From an uncultured Lachnospiraceae bacterium (GTDB lineage Bacteria; Bacillota; Clostridia; Lachnospirales; Lachnospiraceae), in assembly GCA_910584945.1 (NCBI GenBank), contig CAJUDY010000012.1, positions 11,823 through 75,822 on the forward strand: a stretch of 64,000 bases of DNA, read 5' to 3'. Under the pieces are notes generated by a model. The model had not been told where the DNA came from. It worked only from the letters and a program-made list of their open reading frames with translations, and made no database searches. The translations under genes were made by a program, and so were the position numbers. This document shows, one piece after another, positions 26,126 through 35,015 of the stretch. Position 1 is the stretch's first letter; every line of letters begins with the position of its first letter.

Positions 26126-27403
26126 ATGGGTATTCTGGTTCTATATTTGATTATTTTTGCAGTGTTTTTTGCAGTGGGTGTACCGATCGTTCTTTCACTT
26201 TCGGTGTCAGCGATTTTGCTGCTTGGGATCAGTCATGTGGACCTGTTGGTCTTCACCCAGCAATTTTTCAAGTCTCTGGACAGCTATTCCCTGACAGCTA
26301 TCTTTTTCTTTGTGCTGACTGGAGAACTGATGAACTCTGGCGGTATGACTAAGCGGATTATCGCAGCTGTGTCAAAAGGGTTTGGAAATGTTCCGGGTGG
26401 TCTGGCAATCATCGCAGGAATCAGTGCAGCGATTTTTGCAGCAATTAACGGCTCTGCCATAGCGACAGCAGTGGCAATCGGAGCAATCATGATTCCTGCC
26501 ATGAAAGAGCAGAACTACGATTCTTCTTTCAGTGGCGCAGTGGTTGCGGCAGGAGGCGTGGTAGGGCCGATCATTCCACCAAGTATTCCGGTGATTTTGT
26601 ATGGTTCCATCACAGGGGCATCTATTCCCGGTCTATTTATGGGAGGCCTTACCCTTGGAGTTCTAATTACTCTGGGGCATGTAGCGGTAAGTTATGTGAT
26701 TGGTAAAAAACGCGGTTATTATGTAAAAAAGGGGGAAAAGGTTGCTGGAGTGAATCCAGAGGATTCCAAAGGGGTAATATGGGCTTTGCTGTTGATTGTA
26801 TTTATTATGGTAACAGTAAGCTTTGGCGTCTTTACAGCAACAGAGTCGGCGGCATTTTCGGTTGTATATTCCTTTGTAATCTCTAAATTTGTATACAAGG
26901 AACTGGATCTTTCCAGGCTGGGTGAAATCTTTCAGAAATCTATGACTCAGACGGGGTCTGTTATGGCGATTGTAGGAAGTGCGTCTGCAGTAGCATGGGT
27001 TCTTTCCTACAACCGGATTCCTCAGATGGTAGCGGATTTTCTGCTTACCTTTGCACAGACGAAACTGCAGTTTATGTTGATTGTATTTGTCCTTTTGATC
27101 ATTGTAGGTATGATCATGGACTTAACACCGGCGAATTTGATTCTTGCGCCGATCTTTATCGCGCCTATTCAAGCTTATGGAATCGATCCAATTTATTTTG
27201 GAGTGATCTTTCTGGCCGTGTTGACGGCGGGACTGATTACACCGCCTGTGGGGACATTGATTTACACGTCTTGCAGTATGACCAAAACTACCTTCAGTCA
27301 GATGAATAAAGCGCTGGTTCCATATATTGCGGTTACTTATGCGGTTATTCTGCTGGCTGTGATGTTCCCGCAAATCATTACATTTCTGCCGGGGCTCTTG
27401 TAG
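26126..27403 (+). CDS. TRAP transporter large permease (DctM family)
   Basis: 425 residues, about 12 membrane segments. Family motifs FVLTGELMNSGGM, GAIMIPAM, GGVVGPIIPPSIP and the C-terminal AGLITPPVGTL. Sodium-driven import channel of the DctPQM complex. Confidence 0.94.
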   Translation: MGILVLYLIIFAVFFAVGVPIVLSLSVSAILLLGISHVDLLVFTQQFFKSLDSYSLTAIFFFVLTGELMNSGGMTKRIIAAVSKGFGNVPGGLAIIAGISAAIFAAINGSAIATAVAIGAIMIPAMKEQNYDSSFSGAVVAAGGVVGPIIPPSIPVILYGSITGASIPGLFMGGLTLGVLITLGHVAVSYVIGKKRGYYVKKGEKVAGVNPEDSKGVIWALLLIVFIMVTVSFGVFTATESAAFSVVYSFVISKFVYKELDLSRLGEIFQKSMTQTGSVMAIVGSASAVAWVLSYNRIPQMVADFLLTFAQTKLQFMLIVFVLLIIVGMIMDLTPANLILAPIFIAPIQAYGIDPIYFGVIFLAVLTAGLITPPVGTLIYTSCSMTKTTFSQMNKALVPYIAVTYAVILLAVMFPQIITFLPGLL

Positions 27404-27427
27404 GTATTTCAGAAAGGAGACATTTAA

Positions 27428-28387
27428 ATGACATACAAAGTCCTGGTGACTTCAAAGTCATTTGCAAAATATAACCCGGAGATCGTGGAAGAACTCAGAG
27501 GCAAAGGCATCGAGATCGTCCGGGCAAAAAAGAGTAATATGTGCAGTCGGGAAATTGCGGAAGAGATCAAAGACTATGACGGCATCGTCTGCGGCATTGA
27601 CCCCATCAACAAGGAGGTCATCAATGCGGGAGGCAAGCTGAAAGTGATACATATGAACGGGACCGGGGTTGACCATATCGACATCGACGAGGCGACCAGA
27701 AGAAAGATCTATGTGGGCAACTGCCCGGGAGCCAACGCGGTGGCGGTGGCGGAGCTGAACCTGGCGATCCTGCTTGCGGAGGCCCGGAAGATCATCAAGT
27801 ATTCCAACCGGATCAGGGAAGGAAGATGGGAGCGGGAGGTCGGTGTGGAGCTGTCCGGAAAGACCATGGGTGTGCTGGGTCTTGGGGCCATCGGCAGAAA
27901 GTTCGTGGAGCTTCTGGAAGGCTTTCATATGAACATCCTGGCCTACGACATCAGGCCGGACCTTGCCTGGTGCAGGGAGAAAAAGGTCACTCTGGTGGAG
28001 GACGTCCAGGAAATCTTTGGACAGTGTGATTTTATCAGTCTGAATCTGCCGCTCTTTGACTCCACCAGACATATCATCAACGAAGACAGCTTAAAGAAGA
28101 TGAAGAAAGATGTGATCATTGTCAACACCGCCAGAGGCGGCCTCATCAATACCCAGGACCTGGTTCAGGCTCTGAGGGACAAGACGATCCGCGGCGCGGC
28201 CCTGGACGCTTTTGAGAGCGAACCCCTGGACTCTGATTCGGAGCTTCGCAGGCTGGATGTGACCCTGACGCCGCATCTGGGGGCTTCCTCCATAGAGACC
28301 ATGAAGAACGTAAGCCGCATCGTGGCCAGCCATCTGGAGGAAGTACTTTTAGATCATGATCCCAGAAATATGCTGAATGAAGGATAA
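27428..28387 (+). CDS. D-2-hydroxyacid dehydrogenase (NAD-binding)
   Basis: 319 residues, phosphoglycerate/glycerate dehydrogenase family. Rossmann motif GVLGLGAIGRKF, catalytic Arg in NTARGGLI, Glu in AFESEPL and His in LTPHLGASS. In this operon it may oxidise or reduce a sugar-derived hydroxyacid. The serine-pathway role is less likely because of the setting and the lack of the long ACT-bearing C-terminus. Confidence 0.88.
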   Translation: MTYKVLVTSKSFAKYNPEIVEELRGKGIEIVRAKKSNMCSREIAEEIKDYDGIVCGIDPINKEVINAGGKLKVIHMNGTGVDHIDIDEATRRKIYVGNCPGANAVAVAELNLAILLAEARKIIKYSNRIREGRWEREVGVELSGKTMGVLGLGAIGRKFVELLEGFHMNILAYDIRPDLAWCREKKVTLVEDVQEIFGQCDFISLNLPLFDSTRHIINEDSLKKMKKDVIIVNTARGGLINTQDLVQALRDKTIRGAALDAFESEPLDSDSELRRLDVTLTPHLGASSIETMKNVSRIVASHLEEVLLDHDPRNMLNEG

Positions 28388-28414
28388 AATTAAGAAAAAG
28401 GAGTAAAAAGAAGG

Positions 28415-29065
28415 ATGACAAAGGAACAAATCATCACGAAAATAAAAGAGGAAGCCCTTGTGGCCGTGGTACGGGCCGAGAGCGCGGAGGAAGCAAAGAA
28501 GATCACAGAGGCCTGCATCGCGGGGGGCTGCGCGTCGGTGGAGATCACCTTCACGGTACCGGGGGCCCATGAGATCATCCGGGAGCTTTGCAATACCTAT
28601 CAGCCGGAGGAGATCCTGATCGGTGCCGGGACCGTTCTGGACGCGGAGACCGCCAGGATTGCCATCTTAAACGGAGCCCAGTACATCGTAAGCTCCAGCT
28701 TTAACAGGGAGACCGCAAAGCTATGCAATCGCTACCGAATTCCTTATATGCCGGGCTGCATGAGTTTAAAAGAGATCACTGAGGCGCTGGAGTATGGGGT
28801 GGATATCATCAAAGTGTTTCCGGGCAACGTGCTGAAGACCGATTTTGTAAAAGCGGTGAAAGGCCCCATGCCCCAGGCGGAGATGATGCCCTCCGGCGGC
28901 GTGGAGGTGGATAACGTGGCGGACTGGATCAAGGCAGGCTGTGTGGCGGTGGGCGCGGGCGGAAGCCTGACCAAAGGCGCCAAAACCGGGAACTATCAGC
29001 TGATCACCGACACGGCGAAGCAGTTCTGTGAGAACATCCGCAAAGCAAGGGCGGAAATGAAATAA
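28415..29065 (+). CDS. KDPG/KHG-type aldolase (Eda family)
   Basis: 216 residues. Cleaves 2-keto-3-deoxy-6-phosphogluconate or 4-hydroxy-2-oxoglutarate to pyruvate plus an aldehyde. Motifs: VEITFTVPGA (catalytic Glu), GAGTVLDAETA, YMPGCMS, Schiff-base Lys in IKVFPGN, and MPSGGVE. AAAGGAG upstream. No 6-phosphogluconate dehydratase is encoded nearby. Confidence 0.92.
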   Translation: MTKEQIITKIKEEALVAVVRAESAEEAKKITEACIAGGCASVEITFTVPGAHEIIRELCNTYQPEEILIGAGTVLDAETARIAILNGAQYIVSSSFNRETAKLCNRYRIPYMPGCMSLKEITEALEYGVDIIKVFPGNVLKTDFVKAVKGPMPQAEMMPSGGVEVDNVADWIKAGCVAVGAGGSLTKGAKTGNYQLITDTAKQFCENIRKARAEMK

Positions 29066-29094
29066 ACATCTTTAAGAAAACAGGGGGAAATAAT

Positions 29095-30588
29095 ATGGGA
29101 ACATACATTCTGGCTATTGATCTGGGAACGTCCAGCGTCCGGGCGATGCTGACCGACGAACAGGGAAATATTGTCTGCAGGGAGCAGAGCCCATACGACG
29201 TGATCATCGTCAGCAACTATATGCAGGAGCAGTCTCCGGAGGAGATCTATGAACATTTTGTCCGGACGGCGAGAGCCTGCGTGGAACACGCGGGGGTGGA
29301 AAAAGAGGCGGTCAAAGCCATCTCTTTCAGCAGTCAGATGTATAATATCTTTCCCATCGATGAAGAAGGCGCCCCTCTTTACAACATGATTCTCTGGTCG
29401 GATTCCAGAAGCGAGGAGCAGGCGGAGCGGCTGGCTATGATCTATGGAAAGAGTTATTTCTACGAGGCCACCGGATGTCCGCTGAACTCCATGTATCCTC
29501 TGGCCAAGGTCATGTGGCTTCGGGAGAATGAGCAGGAGATTACCGGGAGAACCTGGAAATATATCTCCATAAAGGAATACATCACGGCCAGGATGACCGG
29601 CGTCTACGCGATCGATTACTCCATGGCGTCGGCCACCGGCATGTTCAATATTCACACCATGCAATGGGATAACCGGGCCATGGGCGCGCTGGGGATCTCG
29701 GAAAACCTTTTGTCAGAGCCGGTCCCGGGCCTTCGGTGCTTTGATTTTGTCAATGATGCCCTGAGGGAGGAACTGGGACTGCCAAGGGGCGTGAAAGTCG
29801 TCCTTGCCGGGGGCGACGGTCCCATGGCTCAGATTGGAAGCGGCGCCTGTGAGGAAGGAAGCATCAATATAGATCTGGGGACTTCCGGAGCGGCAAGAGT
29901 CATCACCCGCGAGCCGGTGGTGGATGGCGGTCAGCGAATGTGGACCTACGCCGTGACCGAAGACTCCTGGGTGTACGGCGGAATCCTGAGCAATGCGGGA
30001 AACGGCTACAACTGGCTTATGCGCAACATCGCGGAGTTCGCTCATGCAAAGAGCCTTGACGAGATCTTTGACATCGTGAATAAAAAGGTGTCAAAGCTTC
30101 CGCCGGCCAAGGACAATCTGCTGTTTGTTCCCTATCTGATCCGCTGCAGGAGTCCCTACTGGGATGACAAAGTAAAGGCGACCATCTACGGACTGACTCA
30201 TGAGCACACTTTTGTGGATATTGTAAAATCCTATCTGGAGAGCATTGGGTTCGATCTGTTTTCCCTGATGAATATCATTCATGAACAGGTGAAAGTACAG
30301 AACCGGATCATCTTAACCGGAGGGCTTGCCAAATCCGGCACCGTCTGTCAGCTTCTGGCGGACATTCTCGGAAAGGAGATTATAACCTTAAAGTCTTCAG
30401 AGGGGTCCCTGATGGGGGCAGCCATTTTCGGACACCGTGCCATCGGAACGATCGATCGGCTGAACTTTGGGAAAGACCTGAAAGTGCAGGAGCGCTATGC
30501 GTCCCATATGGATCTGCATATGGCATATCAGAAAAAATATGTAAGATACGTAAAACTTCGGAATGCGCTTCATGAGCTGGAGACGTAA
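29095..30588 (+). CDS. FGGY-family sugar/sugar-acid kinase
   Basis: 497 residues, gluconokinase/xylulokinase-like. ATP-fold signatures: AIDLGTSSVRAMLTD at the N-terminus, NIDLGTSGAARVI in the middle, and ILTGGLAKSGTVCQLLADIL in the C-terminal domain. In this setting it would phosphorylate gluconate or a 2-keto-3-deoxy acid so that the Eda-type aldolase can cut it. Substrate is inferred. Confidence 0.9.
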   Translation: MGTYILAIDLGTSSVRAMLTDEQGNIVCREQSPYDVIIVSNYMQEQSPEEIYEHFVRTARACVEHAGVEKEAVKAISFSSQMYNIFPIDEEGAPLYNMILWSDSRSEEQAERLAMIYGKSYFYEATGCPLNSMYPLAKVMWLRENEQEITGRTWKYISIKEYITARMTGVYAIDYSMASATGMFNIHTMQWDNRAMGALGISENLLSEPVPGLRCFDFVNDALREELGLPRGVKVVLAGGDGPMAQIGSGACEEGSINIDLGTSGAARVITREPVVDGGQRMWTYAVTEDSWVYGGILSNAGNGYNWLMRNIAEFAHAKSLDEIFDIVNKKVSKLPPAKDNLLFVPYLIRCRSPYWDDKVKATIYGLTHEHTFVDIVKSYLESIGFDLFSLMNIIHEQVKVQNRIILTGGLAKSGTVCQLLADILGKEIITLKSSEGSLMGAAIFGHRAIGTIDRLNFGKDLKVQERYASHMDLHMAYQKKYVRYVKLRNALHELET

Positions 30589-30678
30589 GGGTATGCCGGC
30601 ATCCGGGTTAGTCCTTGCTTTTTACAGTCCGCTATGTTAATCTTAAACAGAAAGAGATTGACTGGAGGAAGTCGCTTC

Positions 30679-31545
30679 ATGATCGTAAATGCTGGAAATA
30701 TAGTGCTCTTATTGATTCAGGAGACCTACGATACCCTGAGCAATTCGGAAAAACAAGTAGCGGATTTTGTGCTGGAGCATGCGGACGAGACGATCCAGCT
30801 GACGCTGGCCAGCCTGTCCAGGAAGGTCCGGGTATCAGAGCCTACGGTGATCCGATTTTGCAGAAAGTTGAATTTCGGGGGGTATCAGGATTTTAAGATT
30901 GCCCTGGCAAGGGGCAGTGCCTATACGGAAGAGACCTTAAAGATCATTCATGAAGAAGTAAAGCCTCTGGATTCGCTGGAAGAGATCTCGGAGAAGGTGA
31001 TCCATTCTCATACGATCGCCATGCAGAGGACTTTTTCCATGATGAATTATCAGAAGCTCGGGCAGTTCCTCCAGCTGGTACAAAACGCAGAGCACCTGGA
31101 CTTTTTCGGCCTTGGGGGCTCCGGGACCGTGGCCATCGATGTGGAGAACAAGTTCATACGGACAGGGATTAACACCCGCTGCTGCATCGACGCCCATATA
31201 CAGCTGATGTGGACGGCGCTTCGCAGGGAGCGGGATGTGATTGTCATTTTCTCCAACTCCGGCGCCACGAAGCACTTTGCGGAGATCATGCGGCTTGCCC
31301 GCAAGAACAGCACGAAGCTGGTCTTAATCACGTCAGGAAAGAATACGGTTCTCACAAAGCTGGCGGACGTAACCCTCCAGATCCATGCGAAGGAGACTTC
31401 TTATAAGAAAGAACCCTCCAGCGCCCGGATCGCCATGCTGGCCGTTATGGATGTGATCGTCACAGCCATCGCTCTGGAGAAGCAGGATATATATATCCGC
31501 AATATTTATCAGACCAGGGAAGCTCTGGAAGCGGAAAAGTATTGA
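30679..31545 (+). CDS. RpiR-family transcription regulator with SIS domain
   Basis: 288 residues. N-terminal HTH_6 domain (TLSNSEKQVADFVLEHADE, VSEPTVIRFCRKL) and C-terminal SIS sugar-phosphate-binding domain (FFGLGGSGTVAIDVENKF, VIFSNSGATKHFAEIM). The start at 30679 is chosen for GGAGGAA eight bases upstream. Last gene of the sugar-acid cluster. HexR, a related regulator, responds to KDPG, so this protein may sense a phosphorylated keto-deoxy acid and act at the two operators near 23.5 kb. Confidence 0.9.
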   Translation: MIVNAGNIVLLLIQETYDTLSNSEKQVADFVLEHADETIQLTLASLSRKVRVSEPTVIRFCRKLNFGGYQDFKIALARGSAYTEETLKIIHEEVKPLDSLEEISEKVIHSHTIAMQRTFSMMNYQKLGQFLQLVQNAEHLDFFGLGGSGTVAIDVENKFIRTGINTRCCIDAHIQLMWTALRRERDVIVIFSNSGATKHFAEIMRLARKNSTKLVLITSGKNTVLTKLADVTLQIHAKETSYKKEPSSARIAMLAVMDVIVTAIALEKQDIYIRNIYQTREALEAEKY

Positions 31546-31594
31546 CGCACGGTTTGTACCAGGATCGGAATGTACATTTAGGAGGTAAGTGCGG

Positions 31595-32275
31595 ATGCTT
31601 TTTCTGGATGTGTCAGATTGGACCCTGCAAAATATTCTGATCCGGCTTCTGGCGGCTATGGTGCTGGGCGGTGTGATCGGCATTGACCGGGGAGCCAAGA
31701 GACGAGGAGGAGGCGCCAGAACCGATGCCTCGGTGTGTATGGGAGCTGCCATCGTCATGATGACCGGTCAGTACATCGAGATTCGTTATCCGGGGGCGGC
31801 GGATATGACCCGTATGGCGTCCCAGGTGGTAAGCGGCGTGGGCTTTCTGGGGGCAGGTTCCATCATGGTGTCCGGCCATCAGATCAAGGGACTGACCTCT
31901 GCGGCGGGGATCTGGATCTGCGCCTGCATCGGATTGGCGGTTGGGATCGGATTCCTGGACGGAGCAATTCTGACTACGGGGATTCTGCTGACTGGCCTTC
32001 ATATTATGCCCATGGTGGAGGAGCGGCTGTATCAGTATTCCGGATATGTCAGTCTGTATGTGGAGGCGGATGAAGGAGGCGCTTCTGCGGAATTCCTGCA
32101 TCGGCTGAAGATGGACGGCTGCAAGGTGGATCGGTTTGATGTGGACAAGTCCGGAGCCGGGATACAGTCCTTTACGATTCTGGCGACCATCCGCCTGCCG
32201 GGAGATCTGAAACGGGACGAATATATCGAGGAACTGTACCGGCTGCCGGGAATCCGTTCCATTGATATCATGTAG
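31595..32275 (+). CDS. MgtC/SapB-family membrane protein
   Basis: 226 residues. The start at 31595 has AGGAGGT eight bases upstream. N-terminal MgtC domain with four to five helices and motifs GGVIGIDRGAKRRGGGARTDA, VSGVGFLGAGSIM and GLTSAAGIWICA; C-terminal ACT-like cytoplasmic part. In pathogens MgtC affects magnesium stress and ATP synthase; most gut homologues are uncharacterised. Stands after the RpiR gene with no terminator between. Confidence 0.88.
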   Translation: MLFLDVSDWTLQNILIRLLAAMVLGGVIGIDRGAKRRGGGARTDASVCMGAAIVMMTGQYIEIRYPGAADMTRMASQVVSGVGFLGAGSIMVSGHQIKGLTSAAGIWICACIGLAVGIGFLDGAILTTGILLTGLHIMPMVEERLYQYSGYVSLYVEADEGGASAEFLHRLKMDGCKVDRFDVDKSGAGIQSFTILATIRLPGDLKRDEYIEELYRLPGIRSIDIM

Positions 32276-32303
32276 TGAGAACAAAGGGAATAAGACAGCA
32301 CAA

Positions 32304-32348
32304 GAAGAGCCATTCGACAGGGCAAACCGTCGAGGGGCTCTTTTTTTC
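32304..32348 (+). terminator. Terminator after the mgtC-like gene
   Basis: GAGCC...CGAC / GTCG..GGGCTC stem with a short loop and a run of seven or more T. Also lies at the 3' end of the convergent XRE gene. Confidence 0.8.
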
Positions 32349-32352
32349 TGCA

Positions 32353-32688
32353 TCACAGTTTGTCCGAGATCTCCGCCAGAGCTTTGATGATGGTCAGGTA
32401 ACGGTCGTACTGGTAGGACCCCTGTTTTTTCACGGATGCGATGATATTGCCGATGACGGCGTCGCTTCCGGGAAGCTCATCCTGAAGCAGATAATCAGCG
32501 CTTAGATTGAGCACTTCGCAGATGGATACCAGAGTCTCCAGGGACATTTTCCGGCTTCCCCGCTCGATGTGTCCCAAAAAGGAAACGGACAGGGCACATC
32601 GTTCCGCCAGCTCTGACTGAGACAGGCCCGCCGCCTGCCGGGCGCTTCGGATTCGTCCGCCCATGGCAGTATAATCAATATTTTTCAT
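32353..32688 (-). CDS. XRE-family helix-turn-helix regulator
   Basis: 111 residues from ATG 32688 (MKNIDYTAMGGRI), with AAGGGGTG upstream on the minus strand. HTH spans residues about 10-65: GRIRSARQAAGLSQSELAE and SVSFLGHIERGSRKMSLETL. The C-terminal part (YQYDRYLTIIKALAE) is a short helical tail. Target unknown; divergent from a tiny membrane peptide gene with a shared 100-base promoter region. Confidence 0.88.
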   Translation of the reverse strand: MKNIDYTAMGGRIRSARQAAGLSQSELAERCALSVSFLGHIERGSRKMSLETLVSICEVLNLSADYLLQDELPGSDAVIGNIIASVKKQGSYQYDRYLTIIKALAEISDKL

Positions 32689-32725
32689 TCGTATCACCCC
32701 TTTTTATATTAAGATAAAAAGTGCA

Positions 32726-32754
32726 TTGCAAATATTGACTGATAGAATTATAAT
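32726..32754 (+). promoter_or_regulatory. Promoter of the 42-codon gene
   Basis: TTGCAA at 32726-32731, 17-base spacer, TATAAT at 32749-32754. Confidence 0.65.
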
Positions 32755-32790
32755 ATGACTATTAGAAGCACAAAGGAAAAGGGCGGCAGG

Positions 32791-32919
32791 ATGTGGATGT
32801 GGATCGGGGTTGTGATGTTTACAGTATATGTAATTGCCAGAAAAAAGAACTGGGGGATCAGTGAATGGCTGGAAATTATTCTCGCAGCCATCTTTCTGTT
32901 TTTATTCTTCCATATATAA
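32791..32919 (+). CDS. Tiny membrane peptide, 42 residues
   Basis: Reads MWMWIGVVMFTVYVIARKKNW, a basic turn, then WLEIILAAIFLFLFFHI. Two hydrophobic segments around a short polar loop. It has its own promoter 37 bases upstream; the ribosome site (GGCAGG) is close and weak. Ends 76 bases before the thioesterase gene. Not a recognised family; could be a regulatory or stress microprotein. Confidence 0.55.
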   Translation: MWMWIGVVMFTVYVIARKKNWGISEWLEIILAAIFLFLFFHI

Positions 32920-32995
32920 TAAAAAGTTGTGGTGGATTTTTGCGGGTTTAGTGATTATAATGGAGACAGAGCATCCAAGGAAAAAGGAGAAAGAT

Positions 32996-33712
32996 ATGTA
33001 CGAATATGACAGCCGAGTACGGCTGACCGAGGTGGACCAGGACCAGTTAATGACGCTGACCGGGATTCTCAACGCCTTTCAGGACTGCAGTACCTTCCAC
33101 TCCGAGGACCTGGGGGTGGGTCTTGGATATCTGGAAGAGAGGAGCCGGATGTGGGTGCTTCGCTCCTGGGATATCCGGATCTTCAGCCGTCCGAAGCTGG
33201 CGGAGCGTATCCGGGTGGGAACCTGGCCCTACGCTTTCGGAAAGGTGACCGGCCAGAGGAACTTTTGCCTTCTGGATGCCGGGGGGAATCTCGCTGCCTG
33301 CGCGGATTCGGACTGGGTCTATATGGACACGGTAAGAATGCGCCCGGTACGCATTGAGGAAGAGGTAGGCAGGATCTACGGGACAGAGCCGCAGCTTTTC
33401 CTGTTTCAGGAGGAAGAAGCCGGGGCGGCCATCCGGATTCCCGAAGATCTTGAGAAGGAAGTTCCTTTTGATATCCATGTCTGGCATCTGGACGTGAATC
33501 ATCATGTGAACAATGGACAGTATGTCCAGCTGGCAGGAGCGTATCTGCCGAAGGATTTTACAGTCGGCCGGATGAAGGCGGAGTATAAGAAGCCCGCGGT
33601 GCTGGGGGACCGGATTTATCCAAGAGTCGGGAGAGAGGGAGACTGCTTTGTTGTACTTTTGGAGGACGCTTTCGGGAAGCCTTACGCAGTGATTGAATTT
33701 GGACAGGAGTAG
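32996..33712 (+). CDS. Acyl-ACP thioesterase (FatA/FatB-like)
   Basis: 238 residues, two tandem hotdog halves. The start MYEYDSRVRLTEVD has AAGGAG upstream. The active-site loop is HLDVNHHVNNGQYVQ (Asn/His); LRSWDIRI and GTWPYAFG belong to the first half. Releases fatty acids from ACP. The stop is eight bases before the CvfB-like start. Confidence 0.9.
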   Translation: MYEYDSRVRLTEVDQDQLMTLTGILNAFQDCSTFHSEDLGVGLGYLEERSRMWVLRSWDIRIFSRPKLAERIRVGTWPYAFGKVTGQRNFCLLDAGGNLAACADSDWVYMDTVRMRPVRIEEEVGRIYGTEPQLFLFQEEEAGAAIRIPEDLEKEVPFDIHVWHLDVNHHVNNGQYVQLAGAYLPKDFTVGRMKAEYKKPAVLGDRIYPRVGREGDCFVVLLEDAFGKPYAVIEFGQE

Positions 33713-33719
33713 AGCATAT

Positions 33720-34550
33720 ATGGAATTAGGAAAGATACAGGAACTAAAAGTGGTAAAGCAGGTGGATTTCGGCGTCTATCTGGGGGAGGAAGCTTCAGAG
33801 GAACGGGTACTTCTTCCGAAAAAACAGGTTCCGGAAAGCGTTCAGATGGGGGATGGAGTGGAAGTATTCCTCTATCGGGATTCGGAAGACCGTCTGATTG
33901 CCACCACGGCGAAGCCAAAGCTGACCTTGGGCGGGACGGCAAAGCTGAACGTCAAAGAAGTGGCCAGGATCGGAGCTTTTCTGGATTGGGGGCTGGAAAA
34001 AGATCTGCTGCTTCCCTTCCGGCAGCAGACCAGGCGGGTCCGCGCAGGGGAGGAATGTCTGGTGGGGCTGTACACGGACAAGAGTGACCGGCTCTGCGCC
34101 ACCATGAACGTATATGATTATTTGAAGAAGGACAGCCCCTATCAGAAAGATGATCAGGTGTCCGGAACCGTGTATCAGATCAGTCAGAATTTTGGGGCTT
34201 TTGTGGCGGTGGACGACTGTTATTCCGGTCTGATTCCGGTCCGGGAGTTTTTTGGACAGGTGAGGGTGGGAGAACAGATTACCGCCAGAGTCACAGCAGT
34301 GAAGCCGGACGGCAAACTGGACTTGAGCGTTCGGGAGAAGGGGTATCTTCAGATGAACACGGACGCGGAGACGGTGATGAAAGTGATCGAAGAATTCGAC
34401 GGCGTACTGCCTTTCAACGACAAGGCGTCGCCGGAAGTGATCAAAAGGGAGCTTGCCCTGAGCAAAAACGCCTTCAAGCGGGCAGTGGGTCATCTTCTGA
34501 AAGAAGGCCGCATTGAAATCACGGAAAAAAGCATCCGAAAAATACTTTGA
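33720..34550 (+). CDS. CvfB-like S1 RNA-binding protein
   Basis: 276 residues. Several S1-like barrels (GKIQELKVVKQVDFGVYLGE, ARIGAFLDWGLEKDLLLPF, TVYQISQNFGAFVAVDD) followed by a C-terminal winged helix (AFKRAVGHLLKEGRI). CvfB of Staphylococcus is an RNA-binding virulence regulator. Start is the ATG giving MELGKIQEL, with AGGAG upstream. Confidence 0.88.
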   Translation: MELGKIQELKVVKQVDFGVYLGEEASEERVLLPKKQVPESVQMGDGVEVFLYRDSEDRLIATTAKPKLTLGGTAKLNVKEVARIGAFLDWGLEKDLLLPFRQQTRRVRAGEECLVGLYTDKSDRLCATMNVYDYLKKDSPYQKDDQVSGTVYQISQNFGAFVAVDDCYSGLIPVREFFGQVRVGEQITARVTAVKPDGKLDLSVREKGYLQMNTDAETVMKVIEEFDGVLPFNDKASPEVIKRELALSKNAFKRAVGHLLKEGRIEITEKSIRKIL

Positions 34551-34569
34551 TAATCAAATAAAAAAACAC

Positions 34570-34598
34570 TTGCATTTTTTAAAAGAGTTGCGTATAAT
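34570..34598 (+). promoter_or_regulatory. Promoter of the 77-residue gene
   Basis: TTGCAT at 34570-34575, 17-base spacer, TATAAT at 34593-34598. Confidence 0.7.
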
Positions 34599-34632
34599 GG
34601 GTGGCGTAAAGCAAGGAAAGGAGTTTAAGAAC

Positions 34633-34866
34633 ATGAAAGTACAGAACATTAAAGACGTAAACAAATTTTTTGAAGTAGTAGACAACTGTGCAGGGAAAGT
34701 AGAATTGGTAACCGGCGAAGGAGACAGACTGAATCTGAAGTCAAAGCTTTGTCAGTATGTGTCTCTTGCAAACATCTTCTCCAACGGCGAGATTCCGGAG
34801 CTGGAGATCATTGCTTACGAGAAAGAGGATATCGACAAGCTGTTGAACTTCATGATTAACGGCTAG
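34633..34866 (+). CDS. Small conserved-looking protein, 77 residues
   Basis: Starts MKVQNIKDVNKFFEVVDNC with AAAGGAG nine bases upstream. The pattern suggests an alpha/beta fold (VELVTGEGDRLNLKS, IPELEIIAYEKEDIDKLL). Has its own promoter and terminator, so it is a monocistronic unit, possibly well expressed. No family recognised with confidence. Confidence 0.75.
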   Translation: MKVQNIKDVNKFFEVVDNCAGKVELVTGEGDRLNLKSKLCQYVSLANIFSNGEIPELEIIAYEKEDIDKLLNFMING

Positions 34867-34885
34867 AACATCATACAGATCAGAA

Positions 34886-34917
34886 CCGGGCACTCCTTTC
34901 GAAGGGGTGCTCTTTTT
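34886..34917 (+). terminator. Terminator of the 77-residue gene
   Basis: GGGCACTCC / GGGGTGCTC stem with one mismatch and one wobble pair, short loop, then TCTTTTT. Confidence 0.75.
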
Positions 34918-34938
34918 CGATTACTGTCCTTTTCTCGG

Positions 34939-34967
34939 TTGTTGACCGGACCGGAATCGGTTATAAT
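34939..34967 (+). promoter_or_regulatory. Candidate dnaE promoter
   Basis: TTGTTG at 34939-34944, 17-base spacer, TATAAT at 34962-34967, 49 bases before dnaE. Confidence 0.6.
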
Positions 34968-35015
34968 AGAAGGCGGCGATTACTCCGAGCGACGAGAAAA
35001 CAGGGGGGAATACTT

